NCBI GenBank assembly: GCA_902802945.1 | Contig: CADCOC010000040.1 | Span: 1-49,796, forward strand | DNA length: 49,796 nt | From: an uncultured bacterium | GTDB taxonomy: Bacteria > Verrucomicrobiota > Kiritimatiellia > RFP12 > UBA1067 | Direction of reading: 5' to 3' | Part shown: in pieces, positions 35,601 through 43,402 of the stretch | Layout: each line of letters begins with the position of its first letter | How positions within the stretch are numbered: position 1 is the first letter of the stretch | Notes under the pieces: model-generated | What the model saw: only the letters and a program-made list of their open reading frames with translations | What the model was told of the DNA's origin: nothing | Database searches by the model: none | Made by a program: the position numbers and the translations under genes

Positions 35601-37613
35601 GTTGAGCGCGGGCTTTGCGCCGAAGGCAGAGCCGCTTGCGTGGAAGTTGAACTTGTCGCCCTGCATGTTGAAGAGGTAGCGGCTGCCCGTCCAGTTCTGG
35701 CCGAAGAAGGCTGTCGAAGCAACATACGTGACGTTGCCGAAGCGGAAGTCCGTGACGGTGCGGCCGTCGGGGACGAGATCGGCGTTCACCCACTGTGCGC
35801 CGGTGGAGTGGACCTTGTCGAGTTCCTTCGTCATGGCGAGGTCCGTCGTCTGGAGGAGGAAGAAGCGGAGCGGACGCCCGTCGCGCAGCGCGGCGGGAAC
35901 GGTGTAGGTGTACGTCTCCTGTCCGTCTGCGATGTCGGCGACCTTCTCGAAGCTGTCCCAGGCGTACTTGTCGTCGTCGCCGTCCGTCGCGCCGCTCGCG
36001 AGGAAGAGCGCGTGGCTGCGCCCGTTCGGGTTGCCGAACGCGAGCGTCACGCTGTCAGCCGTCTTCTCCGCCACGCACACCGTGCGCGGCGGCTCGTAGA
36101 GGCGGACGGTGCCTGGAAGCGTGGTCGGGCCGAGCCGCGCGCTCTCGGCGAGTGTCTCGTCGGAGAGCGCGCCGTTCCAGATACGCACTTCGTCGTACTT
36201 CGCGTTCGCGTCGATGTCGGCCTCATAGAACGAGTGGCCGATGTTGAGCGTGTAGGATTGGAGTTCCGCGATCGTCCAGCCCTTCACGATCGACCAGCGG
36301 TTGCGGACGATGCGCCCCGTCGAGGCGTTGCGCTTCGTCCAGTGGACCATCGTGTCGCCATTGCCCATGTCGCGGTACGACACCGCGATGTGCCATTTCG
36401 TGTTGAGCGCGAAGCCGCCGAACGAATCGTTGATGGAAAGGATGGTGGAGCCGCCCCTCTTGACCTGGAAGGCGTCCTGTCCGGTGTTTGTGCCGCGCAC
36501 CCAGCTGAGGAGGATGCCGTCCGTTTGGCCGCCGCCCATGTCGAACACGCGGGCGTAGTTCATCGCGGCGGTCGGCGTCGCCCAGATTTCGATCGTCATG
36601 CTGTCGGTGGGCAGGATGTTGCCGCCGGTGCCAAGCTCCACGTAGCCGCCGTTCGTGCTGTCCTTTATCGTGTTCGCCGTGCCGCTCATCTGGATGGTCG
36701 TGTTGGAGTCCGCCCAGGCGAGTTTCGACCCCTTGCCCGCAGCGGCGGGACGGCCGGGAAGCGCGTTGTTGTAGTTGCCGTTGAAGCTCCAGCGCTGGCG
36801 CAGGTGAACGTAGGCGTTGTCAACGGACGGTGCGACCGCGACCGTCTCCGGCAGGGCGTCCGGGCCGGCCGCCGCGTTCGCGTTGAGCTGCGCGTCGGTG
36901 AGCGCGCCGTCCCAGATGCGCACTTCGTCGTATTCGGCGTGGGCGTCGTGGTCGTTGGAGTACTGCGAATGGCCGAGGTAGAAGTAAGGCCGGTACAACG
37001 CGCCGAGCGCCCAGTTCGGGGCGTTCTTGGAACCGGATTTCTCAATCGCGCCCGTCGTGGCGTTACGCTTCGCCCAGCGGACGTCGCACGAGCCGTCGGC
37101 CTTCGGCGTGAAGACGACGGAAATGTGGTATTGCGTGCCGAGCGTATACGGGAAGAGCGTGTTGTCCGCGCGCAGGATCGCGGAGTTGGCATGCTTGATT
37201 TCCTGAAGGTCCTTGTTGATGTCCGTGCCGGTTGACCAGCACAGAGTGAAATAGTTCTGGTTGTTCGGGCCGTAGTCGAAGATGCGGGAGTAGTTCTTGG
37301 TGGCAGTCTGCTTGGCCCAGATTTCGACCGTGGCGGCGCCGGGCGGCACGACGTCCATGCCGAGGTTGAGCGAACCGGTGCTGTTGCCCGCGCCGGTCAT
37401 CTTCACGACGCCGTCCGCGACGGCGACGTTCGCGCCAATCTTCACGGCCGCGCGCCCCGACACCGAGTCCTTCAGGTCGGTGTTGAACGTCCAGCGGTGC
37501 TTCAGCGCCGCCGCCGCCGTCTTCGTCTCGTCCGCCCGCGCCGCGAGCGGAAACGCCGCACCCGCCGCGACCATCGCCGCGAGTGCCAGTGTCGATATGT
37601 GTAGCTTGCTCAT
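29337..37613 (-). CDS. N-terminal part of giant LamG/SGNH/beta-repeat surface protein (frameshifted)
   Basis: The signal peptide is MSKLHISTLALAAMVAAGAA, with GAGGAG upstream. Two LamG domains follow (about residues 37-255 and 272-500), then two related blocks of about 280 residues (about 500-785 and 786-1065), each with a TLAFG segment and a VTYVAST- or LTYANST-like segment. A carbohydrate-binding-like domain starts near 1213. A long beta-repeat region includes GTGTFTAKNYLRNSGG. A degenerate SGNH domain lies at about 1835-2018. A second, canonical SGNH domain from about 2478 has VLPVGDSITHGG and VKLGTNDINSGG. After MPGEA, near 29700, the frame goes wrong; the last ~120 residues to 29337 are out-of-frame Arg-rich sequence. 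The likely role is glycan binding and deacylation at the surface. Confidence 0.78.
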   Translation of the reverse strand: MSKLHISTLALAAMVAAGAAFPLAARADETKTAAAALKHRWTFNTDLKDSVSGRAAVKIGANVAVADGVVKMTGAGNSTGSLNLGMDVVPPGAATVEIWAKQTATKNYSRIFDYGPNNQNYFTLCWSTGTDINKDLQEIKHANSAILRADNTLFPYTLGTQYHISVVFTPKADGSCDVRWAKRNATTGAIEKSGSKNAPNWALGALYRPYFYLGHSQYSNDHDAHAEYDEVRIWDGALTDAQLNANAAAGPDALPETVAVAPSVDNAYVHLRQRWSFNGNYNNALPGRPAAAGKGSKLAWADSNTTIQMSGTANTIKDSTNGGYVELGTGGNILPTDSMTIEIWATPTAAMNYARVFDMGGGQTDGILLSWVRGTNTGQDAFQVKRGGSTILSINDSFGGFALNTKWHIAVSYRDMGNGDTMVHWTKRNASTGRIVRNRWSIVKGWTIAELQSYTLNIGHSFYEADIDANAKYDEVRIWNGALSDETLAESARLGPTTLPGTVRLYEPPRTVCVAEKTADSVTLAFGNPNGRSHALFLASGATDGDDDKYAWDSFEKVADIADGQETYTYTVPAALRDGRPLRFFLLQTTDLAMTKELDKVHSTGAQWVNADLVPDGRTVTDFRFGNVTYVASTAFFGQNWTGSRYLFNMQGDKFNFHASGSAFGAKPALNTNYRFIVDDDNRVSLFTEGVETRVGPSNTRNVDGNNPMGIFACNNNANFATFDFYRMKIANGGWYDPYQMQRDYIPALDANDVPGLYDQVNDTFHPSETATALVAGTERDAARFGRVTDTTPTFRFLPTVTVTEQTATTATLAFGTIPETATNNLYLAYGATDGGADKNAWTNFEDLGTIAPETVTTNVTLPAALQATGLKYRFFLMQTNALPYASEVASLISTGGQTVRLGYIPDINTTFDFHIGGLTYANSTTLFGQSWQGAAFMIDVQSNKYYWHGRGTALDPSPTTSDSYRFQMTDEDIIKIDHGGSRKTYAVERKPNPILDLAVFGTWSVTKGSKYTFNSLSLKDAGMVVRDLVPVVKANGKGALFDQANGILYSNELESSGDFTHGATLTRTGWVQDSTESLNSFAAADAGRAATAHWIGGGDVTDLADPANWKCWDATGAELPATTLPDSDTAVDIDGAASFSFPVGATPSWASITFGARTGRVTLTADCDWRGLGTINVVSDTVIDLNGHKLYVDDIAGDGSVKITDSFNANLITNGSFEHFDGTFSGTYAYFTVGGFQPTGWSGTTSCGLTVNNNTWVANTPIDGKYVCWLQNAASIEQTFTAPEAGEYTLTFKLAARPNLGCGKLTVHVDGTTVRTWGAVNNTVFEEQTLALNLTAGAHTLTFQGYLIGSDSTSLIDDVKLVENDAVNGELYIDVPTGETKNNAAYILEGAVKFVKTGTGTFTAKNYLRNSGGTVVNAGTLAMGATSLVPIKYPIRILVGGAYDMAGNGNGNCPVLTMEGTGPDGNGCFRNSGGNVTSGSAQLAGIIMTGDATAYSSNGDFGLLNSGYGATDFNMNGHTLTINVPTGKHFWMCNAVSSCEGLIHVTNGSLYFHNSTVNLPNVDAIIDGVNSKVEVPAVNVYLRDLVMDGGSTYVQTSNRLHLRNLVFNDATKMSTSVSWIYVSDNVIVSNETTDVTCAAPISGNGTYSKLTKYGAAKFYITNNHTDQQMREGAEIFGGTVVMDSSASTYNPSIAISSTAVPVTIHAGGTLDMRKCGNPVKLTSLDVEEGGSILSVSTNIIQFTTDVAFSRPCPFTFAGTLNFLGRAAFDLTGIAAPEGDANITLLTAGMISGLDASKIDVTGCPAGYTLVVNATSIVLTKDPSSIVTAPEIKIFTLGGTYVYGSTYCFRGPLAQSLFAEGWNVKMTGWRTANGNNLCANTDAWKCHAGVVDLALKTSATRAGVLEGLETYCAAANYPDFTIFLCGDKDVADGVADATVLANYKEAVTRIKAALPMTTVIACTIPGGSAALNADIASWCGTEADVECVDIASLITASQTSTECEAVAAAIKAKLMTLATANGKNTPSSWTPPAVVLDATNNVPAAYLDGFTRVRTIEPTDTTAYAQNLYAIPYTYAPPMQETGIEKVGYYIELVRRDTGALQAMWIDMDAPGPNWADVAFPVTVAQKKQQTVTKLHVWSNFGGVQQVPANDDTVEGYIEFNCQNYGGTDRTGDVIAEPWTGNVLGFNDTFSTSGGFACFQLMRKFSEAGAFPAAEILFAYNRWGGADSGALGMGTLANYGNHGQTSKELDWTYVDKTGSADMANISGAAYSYVRVEFWLKYGEAVSDRSASANYVWTPATEGESTFATVGNWAKNGTVATSLANASIILPSGASQAFTYIGWDPISLTTTHLMVDGAASFNDVGGFYLGNLDIGATGRVTYDPTKFTFRLIGAPVFASGAKIALDAKYASNTKGRFLLMTWDNGSLNMDDAALTAVFDATSASGNNPKVWAENLAKGGRLWLDLDYGAPKTRVNVLPVGDSITHGGAYGNWRTGLMKKLAAAGYEPIAKGHRYDQSADICGAAMPDEWISHSGIGGQRLISGGGGGTIDAIDNFLDQAGDVDFVLVKLGTNDINSGGRTPAELFPVWSNLVEKVITQKTTAKFIAGAVVDIADAAKNAKVVTYNTMMREAIEGGMPGEARVLRRPLHAVLPLRPERHVHHRQLPERDRPPPRLAGRGQDGGRLLQGDYGRPRGRSRLHAGTGRGEHPDHDRRGEQRARRVPRRLHPRPRLRRRGAQQDAARQERIRPLRRHRRDRRGD

Positions 37614-37745
37614 GCTTATTCTCCTCGGTTAGTTAGATTGTAAATGGTAAACGCGCACAACGCGGTCTGGAACCGCGCTCAAAAGCGACGTTTCGGAACA
37701 CATCGCCTTCTCAAGATACAATGCGCCTTTTGTCATTCTGCGCGT

Positions 37746-37775
37746 ATCATATCAAAACCCCGCCCCCGGACGCAA
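37746..37775 (-). promoter_or_regulatory. Probable promoter of the giant surface-protein gene
   Basis: Minus-strand TTGCGT (37770-37775), 18 bases, TATGAT (37746-37751) with TTTTGA before the -10. It lies about 130 bases upstream of ATG 37613. Confidence 0.45.
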
Positions 37776-37825
37776 GCCAAAAAGTCACCATATTTTCACA
37801 TGTTTCACACTCGGATGGTGCGAGC

Positions 37826-37866
37826 TTTCTCTGCGCTCTCTACATCTCTGTGCCTCTGCGTGAGAC
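37826..37866 (+). repeat. CTCTGCG-rich dispersed repeat, copy A
   Basis: About 40 bases beginning TTTCTCTGCGCTCTCT and ending CCTCTGCGTGAGAC. Near-identical copies occur at 48753-48788 (inverted) and 48886-48928 (same strand). All three are between genes. Confidence 0.7.
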
Positions 37867-37890
37867 TTTCAACTATTGACTACCCCTTAC

Positions 37891-39759
37891 TCAGAAACTG
37901 AAATTGACTGCAATTTCGGCTGTACCATCGGCGGGTGCGGGAACGATGAACATCAGCTGGCGGCAACCAGGGTTGGGGGAGTCCCATTTATTCGGGCCTT
38001 GTCCGTCGCCGACGGACCAAGCGCCCTTCTGCGCCCCGCACTGGACGAGCGTGATCGACTTTCCTGCCTGGCGGAGCGTCACCTTGTCCCCTTCAATCGT
38101 AGGCTCGGCGCGCGTCATCATCGCCCAACGGATCTTTCCGCCCGGCCTCACACCCGTGAATGTATCGCGCAGCGTGTAGCTGCGCCCCGACGCCGACATC
38201 TCGCCGCGCCGGACGACCGACGTCGCGTTAGTGTAGAGCGACGAGAGGTCGAGCGTCACCACGGACGCCGCGCCGTCGCGTTTTACCTCCGTTACCTTCG
38301 CGCTTCCCTTCGCCCACTGCTGGCAGCCGTCGATCATCGGCACGTTGTGGGCCCAGGTTCCGAGGCGGAAGAGCTTCCAGCGGTCTGAATTCTGCGCATT
38401 GCTCCAGAGGTTCATCCCCATGGCCTCGATCCTGTGGTACGACTCCGCGCCAATATCCACCGCCCAGCGCACCTTCTCGCTCTCAAGCACGAACGACCCG
38501 CCGTCCATGTGTCCGTGCGGACCAGACGGCGACCCGCCCTTCAGCCCCACGAACATCGCCTTTTCATCGTCCCAGCTCGAACGCTGGATTGTAATCGGCA
38601 CGGGCCCCTTCGCGTCCCACACTAGCGGCGCCTTCGGCTTCAACCCAGACGGAACATCCTGCACCCAAAAGAGCGCGAGGGGGAACATCCTGTTGCCGCG
38701 GAAACGGCGTGGAAACGGACGCCGCGTGGCAACGTAGCGGCGGTATGCGCCAAGCTCGAAGTAGGGAAGGATGTCTGGTCGGTTGAAGCGCTTCGCGAAC
38801 CACCATGTCGCATAGCACGTTCCGCGTCCAGCCCCGCCATCCGCATAGTTGAACACCTCGCCGCTCGGCCCGGTGACGAGATCGAGGTATGCGCCCGTCT
38901 CGGCGAAACCCGGCATGGACGCAAGGCCGAAGTCGCTGCCGAGCGTTCCCTCCAGAAGCGCCATAGCGGCGACATTGAACTCGAGGCCGTAACTCCAATA
39001 GCCCGGCCCTTCAGGGTAGTTCCCGTTCGGCGCGAGCGCCTTCATGGATATTGGCAGCTTGTCGATGCAGCGCTGGACAAAGCACGCCGTCTCGGTGGGA
39101 TTCTCCTCGGCGAGCGCGAGCGCGCCTGCGAGGATGCCGGCGTGGCAAACCTGCCCCCAGTTGTTGTGCGCGCGAATCCACCACAGCGGCTGGCGCGAGG
39201 CGTCGAGTCCGCAGCGGCGGAGTCCAGCGGCGATTTCCTTGCGGACGTCCTCCGTCATGTCGTTGTAGAGCCAGTCATAACCAGTCGCGACGGCAAGCGT
39301 CATCTCGCCCACGTCTAGGAAGTGCGAAGGATTCCAGTCCGAGAACGCGCACACGGCGCGCATTTCGGCGATGGCACGATCAAGGTGCGCCTTGTTGCCG
39401 TAGAGGCGGTAGGCGAGCGCGAGGGTGTTGATGCGGTAGAGCGCGGTGCGGCTCACGCCCAGAAGGCGTTTCCCCTCCTTGATACGCTCGCAGGGCTTCG
39501 TTTCGAGGCAGGCGTCCGCCGTCGCGCGGATGAACTCCGCGCCTGCCGTGAGAAGCTCCTCCTTGCCGAGCCGTGCCTTCAGCGCCGCGAAGCCGCGCGC
39601 GTCCGAGAAGATCCTGGGGTGCGGACGCTTCGCGGCATCTTCCACGGCGCGCACGATTTCGGGCCGTGCTTCCGCCGGGATTCCGTTGCCGTTTTTGGGC
39701 TTTGCAGTAACCGCCGTTGCGGCAAATGCCAAGCACATCGCAATTGCTGTCTTCTTCAT
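37891..39759 (-). CDS. Exported heparinase II/III-like polysaccharide lyase
   Basis: This 622-residue protein has a signal peptide (MKKTAIAMCLAFAATAVTA), an alpha/alpha toroid region (AYRLYGNKAHLDRAIAEM, then WWIRAHNNWGQVCHAG) and a beta-sheet C-terminal half. The half contains PHGHMDGGSFVLE, the conserved segment of the heparinase II/III-like family (PF07940). These lyases cleave acidic polysaccharides such as glycosaminoglycans or alginate by beta-elimination in the periplasm. ATG 39759 has AAGGAT upstream and starts the signal peptide; the frame is open further up only inside the neighbouring gene. It follows the AAA-ATPase gene by 19 bases. The substrate cannot be told from sequence. Confidence 0.85.
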   Translation of the reverse strand: MKKTAIAMCLAFAATAVTAKPKNGNGIPAEARPEIVRAVEDAAKRPHPRIFSDARGFAALKARLGKEELLTAGAEFIRATADACLETKPCERIKEGKRLLGVSRTALYRINTLALAYRLYGNKAHLDRAIAEMRAVCAFSDWNPSHFLDVGEMTLAVATGYDWLYNDMTEDVRKEIAAGLRRCGLDASRQPLWWIRAHNNWGQVCHAGILAGALALAEENPTETACFVQRCIDKLPISMKALAPNGNYPEGPGYWSYGLEFNVAAMALLEGTLGSDFGLASMPGFAETGAYLDLVTGPSGEVFNYADGGAGRGTCYATWWFAKRFNRPDILPYFELGAYRRYVATRRPFPRRFRGNRMFPLALFWVQDVPSGLKPKAPLVWDAKGPVPITIQRSSWDDEKAMFVGLKGGSPSGPHGHMDGGSFVLESEKVRWAVDIGAESYHRIEAMGMNLWSNAQNSDRWKLFRLGTWAHNVPMIDGCQQWAKGSAKVTEVKRDGAASVVTLDLSSLYTNATSVVRRGEMSASGRSYTLRDTFTGVRPGGKIRWAMMTRAEPTIEGDKVTLRQAGKSITLVQCGAQKGAWSVGDGQGPNKWDSPNPGCRQLMFIVPAPADGTAEIAVNFSF

Positions 39760-39778
39760 GTTGAGTTTTATCCTTGGA

Positions 39779-41494
39779 TTACGACGGCGAAAGGGCAACA
39801 TGCTTGCCGTGGAAGCCGATACCGTACTTGAGTACGGTGATGCCTGCAGTCTCCATCTCGGCAGCGTAGCGTTTGTCGTAGATCTGCTTCCGCGCCTTCT
39901 TCGCGGCGGCGGCGAGGAGCGATTCAAGGCGTTTCTTAGAGGTGCGGCTCGGAATCTTCGGCGACTTGAATTCCAGTACAACGCCCGGAAGCGGAACGCC
40001 GGGAAGCGGCTTCATCAGAATATCGGGACGGCCGTCGCCCTCCTCGCGGTTGGAGTGGATCTCGAAGTAGTCCCGCCCGATGGCAAGAAGTCCGAGGATG
40101 AGGCCGTGGAAGAAATCCTCTTTCGCCGTGTCGAAGTAGCTTGCGGACGACACGAGGAACCGCTCAACCGACTTGCGGAACAACTCGCCATTGCCGTTAG
40201 TGAGCGAGCTTAAGATGCCCTGCAGATCGCTTCCCACCGTCGGGGTGCAGGTGATCGGATCGAGAATGTCGTCGCGGAAAACGCTGACAAGCTCTCGGTT
40301 CGGAAACGCCAGTAAAGCCCTCTTGTTGGCGTCAGGTCCAGACAGCACCTTGAGGTAGCCGGTATGTACCAACAGCGACCAGATGATCTGCGGGTTGTTC
40401 TGTATCTGTCCGTAACGCCCAAGTTCCTTTGAACAGGGAACCTCCGCCTCCTTTTTCTCGAAGAAATCTGCGAGAGCGTCTCGCATGTCCGACGACATGC
40501 GAGACATCGCATCCGCCACGAGGTCGTTGCTACTCGTGTCGAGCCAGTACGGTTGCGGCGTGAAGCCGTCGTCGACATAATTCAGGAGCGACCACGGATT
40601 GTAGATCTCGTATCCGCCGAATCTGTAGCCGTCGTACCACGCCCTTGCCTCGTTCATTTTCTCAGGATGACCGTATGTCGTGAGGAGTTCGCGCACCTCG
40701 TCCTCGGTGAAGCCGAAACAGTCGGAGAAATCGGAGTCGAACACGGAATAGACCTTCGGGTTGTTGAGTCCGGAGAGGACGCCCTCCTTCGCGACGCGCA
40801 GGATACCGGTCATCACACCGAGGCGGCAGTGTTTGCCGTCCTTTAGGGCGGAGGAGAGGAAATTCCTGAAGAACTGGAGCGCCTCCTCGCCGAAGCCGCG
40901 CGTCGCGGCCCAGTTGATGGGTGAGTCGTACTCGTCTATCAGGATGACCGGTTTCTCGCCGTAGTGCGCGTGGAGCGCGGCGGCGAGGATGCCAATTGCC
41001 CTCTGGAAGTTGCGTGGGGTTGTCTGCTCAAGGCACAGCTGGCGATGGAATACCCGCGCGGTTTCGATGCATTCCTTGTCGAAAAACACTGCCTGATGGC
41101 GATCATACTCGTCTCGGACGGCATCCACGATCATGTCGCGCGTCTCCTCCCAGTCGGAACCTTTCGCGTCCTTGAGCGTGATATGCAGGACGGGATACTT
41201 CCCCTGCTCGGCACGGTGTGCGGCGTCGCACCATACCTTCGTGCCCTTGAAGAGGGCTGCGTTAGACTTCTCCGTCTTCTCGAAGAACGTTTTCAGCATC
41301 TCCAGCGCGAATGTCTTGCCGAAGCGGCGCGGTCGCGTGAAGAGCGCAACCGTGGCCTTCTTGTCGAGAAGGCCGGATATGAGCTGCGTCTTGTCGGCCG
41401 ACCAGTAGCCGTCCGTCACCGCCGCCCAGTCGCTGTTGCCGATCGGGAGCGGAATCCGCTTAGCCTTCGCGGAATGTCTCGTCATCTTTTTCAT
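39779..41494 (-). CDS. AAA-ATPase-like protein with C-terminal PD-(D/E)XK nuclease domain
   Basis: This 571-residue protein has an N-terminal AAA-like ATPase with P-loop RPRRFGKT (about 54-61) and Walker B ILIDEYDSPI. It ends with a PD-(D/E)XK-type site: GRPDILMKPLPG then VVLEFKSPK. This is the AAA-ATPase_like/PDDEXK_9 architecture (formerly DUF1703), which is expanded in gut Bacteroidetes and PVC bacteria. Function is not firmly known; a defence or mobile-element role is often suggested. ATG 41494 has no strong ribosome-binding site; ATG 41485 is an alternative. It sits between mrp and the lyase gene. Confidence 0.88.
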   Translation of the reverse strand: MKKMTRHSAKAKRIPLPIGNSDWAAVTDGYWSADKTQLISGLLDKKATVALFTRPRRFGKTFALEMLKTFFEKTEKSNAALFKGTKVWCDAAHRAEQGKYPVLHITLKDAKGSDWEETRDMIVDAVRDEYDRHQAVFFDKECIETARVFHRQLCLEQTTPRNFQRAIGILAAALHAHYGEKPVILIDEYDSPINWAATRGFGEEALQFFRNFLSSALKDGKHCRLGVMTGILRVAKEGVLSGLNNPKVYSVFDSDFSDCFGFTEDEVRELLTTYGHPEKMNEARAWYDGYRFGGYEIYNPWSLLNYVDDGFTPQPYWLDTSSNDLVADAMSRMSSDMRDALADFFEKKEAEVPCSKELGRYGQIQNNPQIIWSLLVHTGYLKVLSGPDANKRALLAFPNRELVSVFRDDILDPITCTPTVGSDLQGILSSLTNGNGELFRKSVERFLVSSASYFDTAKEDFFHGLILGLLAIGRDYFEIHSNREEGDGRPDILMKPLPGVPLPGVVLEFKSPKIPSRTSKKRLESLLAAAAKKARKQIYDKRYAAEMETAGITVLKYGIGFHGKHVALSPS

Positions 41495-41521
41495 TGAAAA
41501 CCCCGACTCAAACCTCTTCGT

Positions 41522-42370
41522 TCAACAGGCACTCGCCACCGTGGCGAGGACGGCGTCGAGGATCACGTCTAGGGACGGCGCGTCGAGCTTCTCGACGGCG
41601 CCGAGGTCTACGGCCTTGGCGTATTCCGGGTCGATCGGCAGCGAGGCTACGGCGGCGATGCCGTGGCGGGACGCGAGTTCGCCCGCGCGGCTCGGACCGA
41701 AGATGCGGTGCTCCGCGCCGCAGTCCGGGCAGCGGAACACGCTCATGTTCTCCACGAGGCCGAGCACCGGAACGTCCATCATCCCGGCCATGCGTACGGC
41801 CTTTTCGACGATGAGCGAGACGAGGTCCTGCGGCGAGGTCACCACCACCGCGCCCGTGACGGGTAGGCTCTGGAACACGGTGAGCGGCACGTCGCCCGTC
41901 CCCGGCGGCAGGTCCACGAACATCACGTCCACGTCGCCCCACACGACGTCGCTCCAAAACTGCTTCACGGCGCCCGCGATCACGGGTCCGCGCCACACGA
42001 CGGGATCGGCGGGGTTCTCCACGAGGAAGTTGAGGCTCATGAGCGCGATGCCGCTTTCGCTCCGGCACGGCAGGATGCCCTCGCCGTCTGACGTCGCCCG
42101 GTCCTTAACGCCGAAGGCGGTGGGGATCGACGGTCCCGTGATGTCCGCATCCAGCACGGCCACCTTGAGTCCGCGTTTCTGCGCCTGCACGGCGAGCAGT
42201 TCCGTCACGAGGCTCTTGCCCACCCCACCCTTGCCGCTCATCACCGCGATCACGCGCGCCACATGCGAGCGCGCGTTCGCCGGCGCTGCAAATCCCGCCG
42301 GCTTCTCGCCGTTGCATGTTCCGTCTTTCTTCGACGCGCAGGATGCGCAGTCATGGTTGCAATCAGACAT
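41522..42370 (-). CDS. mrp: Mrp/NBP35-family Fe-S cluster carrier ATPase
   Basis: This 282-residue P-loop protein is thought to carry Fe-S clusters to apo-proteins in the cytoplasm. It has VMSGKGGVGKS (deviant Walker A), the DADITGPSIP segment, the DLPPGTGDVPL segment, and RCPDCG (CPxC), which binds the bridging cluster in the family. Its first 20 residues are Cys-rich (MSDCNHDCASCASKKDGTC), like the N-terminal cluster site of NBP35-type members, while the usual MIP18-like domain is absent. ATG 42370 has GAGGAG upstream. It follows the acyltransferase gene by 67 bases. Confidence 0.9.
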   Translation of the reverse strand: MSDCNHDCASCASKKDGTCNGEKPAGFAAPANARSHVARVIAVMSGKGGVGKSLVTELLAVQAQKRGLKVAVLDADITGPSIPTAFGVKDRATSDGEGILPCRSESGIALMSLNFLVENPADPVVWRGPVIAGAVKQFWSDVVWGDVDVMFVDLPPGTGDVPLTVFQSLPVTGAVVVTSPQDLVSLIVEKAVRMAGMMDVPVLGLVENMSVFRCPDCGAEHRIFGPSRAGELASRHGIAAVASLPIDPEYAKAVDLGAVEKLDAPSLDVILDAVLATVASAC

Positions 42371-42437
42371 CTCCGTCTCCTCTTTCAATACATTTCTATT
42401 GTTCACAAATCTCAATTGTTCACAATTGCCACAAATA

Positions 42438-43259
42438 TCATTTCTTCTCCCTCCACCGGCGGTGGGCCCAGAGGTACTGTTCGGGGTATTTGCGGATCGC
42501 CTCGCCGAGGCGGTCGTTGAGAAGCTGGGTGGCGGCGGCGCGGTCGGCGTCCTTCGGGAAGCGGATTGGCGGACCGCCCACGAGGCGGTAGCGGTAGGGG
42601 GCCACGCGGACGAAGGACCCCACCACAACGGGATAGCCGGTGCGGATCGCGAGACGCGCGGCGGACGAGAAGGTCTTGGCCGGACGCCCGAGGAACGTGA
42701 GGGGCAGGCCCTTCGACGTGTGCTGGTCCATGAGGATCGTCATAGCCGCCCGGTCCTCCACCCACTTGCGCAGGATGTCGGGAGTGAAGCCGTGGTTCTT
42801 GTCGATGATCGTCACGGGACCGCGGAAGTGGTGGTTCTTCATCCAGTTCGCGACGAGCTTGTTGTTCATCACGCGGGCGATGGCGATCATCGGGCGTGCG
42901 AAGGAGAGGAGGTTCGTGGCCGCCTCCCACACGCCGTGGTGGGCGCTCACGAGGATGATGGGGGTGTCCGTCTCCTCCAGGAGCAGACGCACCGCGTCGG
43001 GATGTCCCTCCGAGACGTCCAGGTGCTCGCGCCAGTTCTCGCGCGTGATTACGTGCGGAACGCGCAACGCCTCGCAGACGTGTCCCGCGAGGTGCCCCCA
43101 GCTCACGCGCGCGATGCGCAGCGCCTCCTTGGGGTCGTCGGTGATGCCCGCCTTGAGGATGTTCTCCACCGCGATGCGCTTCCTGCGCGGGAAAAGCCAG
43201 AAAATGGCCCGCGCGAACGCGCTGCCGAAACCATAGGCTTTTCTGTCCAGAAAATTCAT
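42438..43259 (-). CDS. Lipid A-type acyltransferase (LpxL/HtrB family)
   Basis: This 273-residue protein belongs to the lysophospholipid acyltransferase superfamily that adds secondary acyl chains to lipid A at the inner membrane. The catalytic HX4(D/E) motif is in SAHHGVWEA, and MDQHTSKGLPLTFLGR is the second conserved block. The N-terminal segment GSAFARAIFWLFPRRKRIAV is the membrane-associating start. ATG 43259 is preferred over an earlier start that lies in the promoter. Promoter TTGCGC, 17 bases, TATACT lies just upstream. It supports a hexa- or penta-acylated lipid A and hence an LPS outer membrane. Confidence 0.85.
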   Translation of the reverse strand: MNFLDRKAYGFGSAFARAIFWLFPRRKRIAVENILKAGITDDPKEALRIARVSWGHLAGHVCEALRVPHVITRENWREHLDVSEGHPDAVRLLLEETDTPIILVSAHHGVWEAATNLLSFARPMIAIARVMNNKLVANWMKNHHFRGPVTIIDKNHGFTPDILRKWVEDRAAMTILMDQHTSKGLPLTFLGRPAKTFSSAARLAIRTGYPVVVGSFVRVAPYRYRLVGGPPIRFPKDADRAAATQLLNDRLGEAIRKYPEQYLWAHRRWREKK

Positions 43260-43266
43260 GGCGGGA

Positions 43267-43295
43267 AGTATATCATTTCCGCCCCATCGGCGCAA
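43267..43295 (-). promoter_or_regulatory. Promoter of the acyltransferase gene
   Basis: Minus-strand TTGCGC (43290-43295), exactly 17 bases, TATACT (43267-43272). It lies only 7 bases before ATG 43259, so the transcript would be nearly leaderless. It matches the promoters at 17982-18010 and 49651-49679. Confidence 0.55.
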
Positions 43296-43311
43296 CCGCT
43301 ACAGGCATGTT

Positions 43312-43379
43312 GACGTGAGACGTGAGACGAGAGACGAGCTAGTCACCCCCGGCTCGTCTCACGTCTCACGTCTCTCGTC
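43312..43379. repeat. Inverted pair of GAC heptamer arrays between divergent genes
   Basis: Four units (GACGTGA twice, GACGAGA, GACGAGC) lie on the plus strand at 43312-43339. Four inverted units lie at 43352-43379 and read on the minus strand as GACGAGA, GACGTGA twice, GACGAGC. A spacer of about 12 bases separates them. The pair can form a long hairpin, lies between divergently transcribed genes, and recalls the array at 326-370. Confidence 0.75.
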
Positions 43380-43402
43380 AACCCCAAAACCCAAAATTAT
43401 GA

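Noticed and set aside
43312-43379. A CRISPR array or transposon end between the divergent genes
   Set aside because: Units are 7 bases without spacers, and no transposase or target-site duplication is visible.
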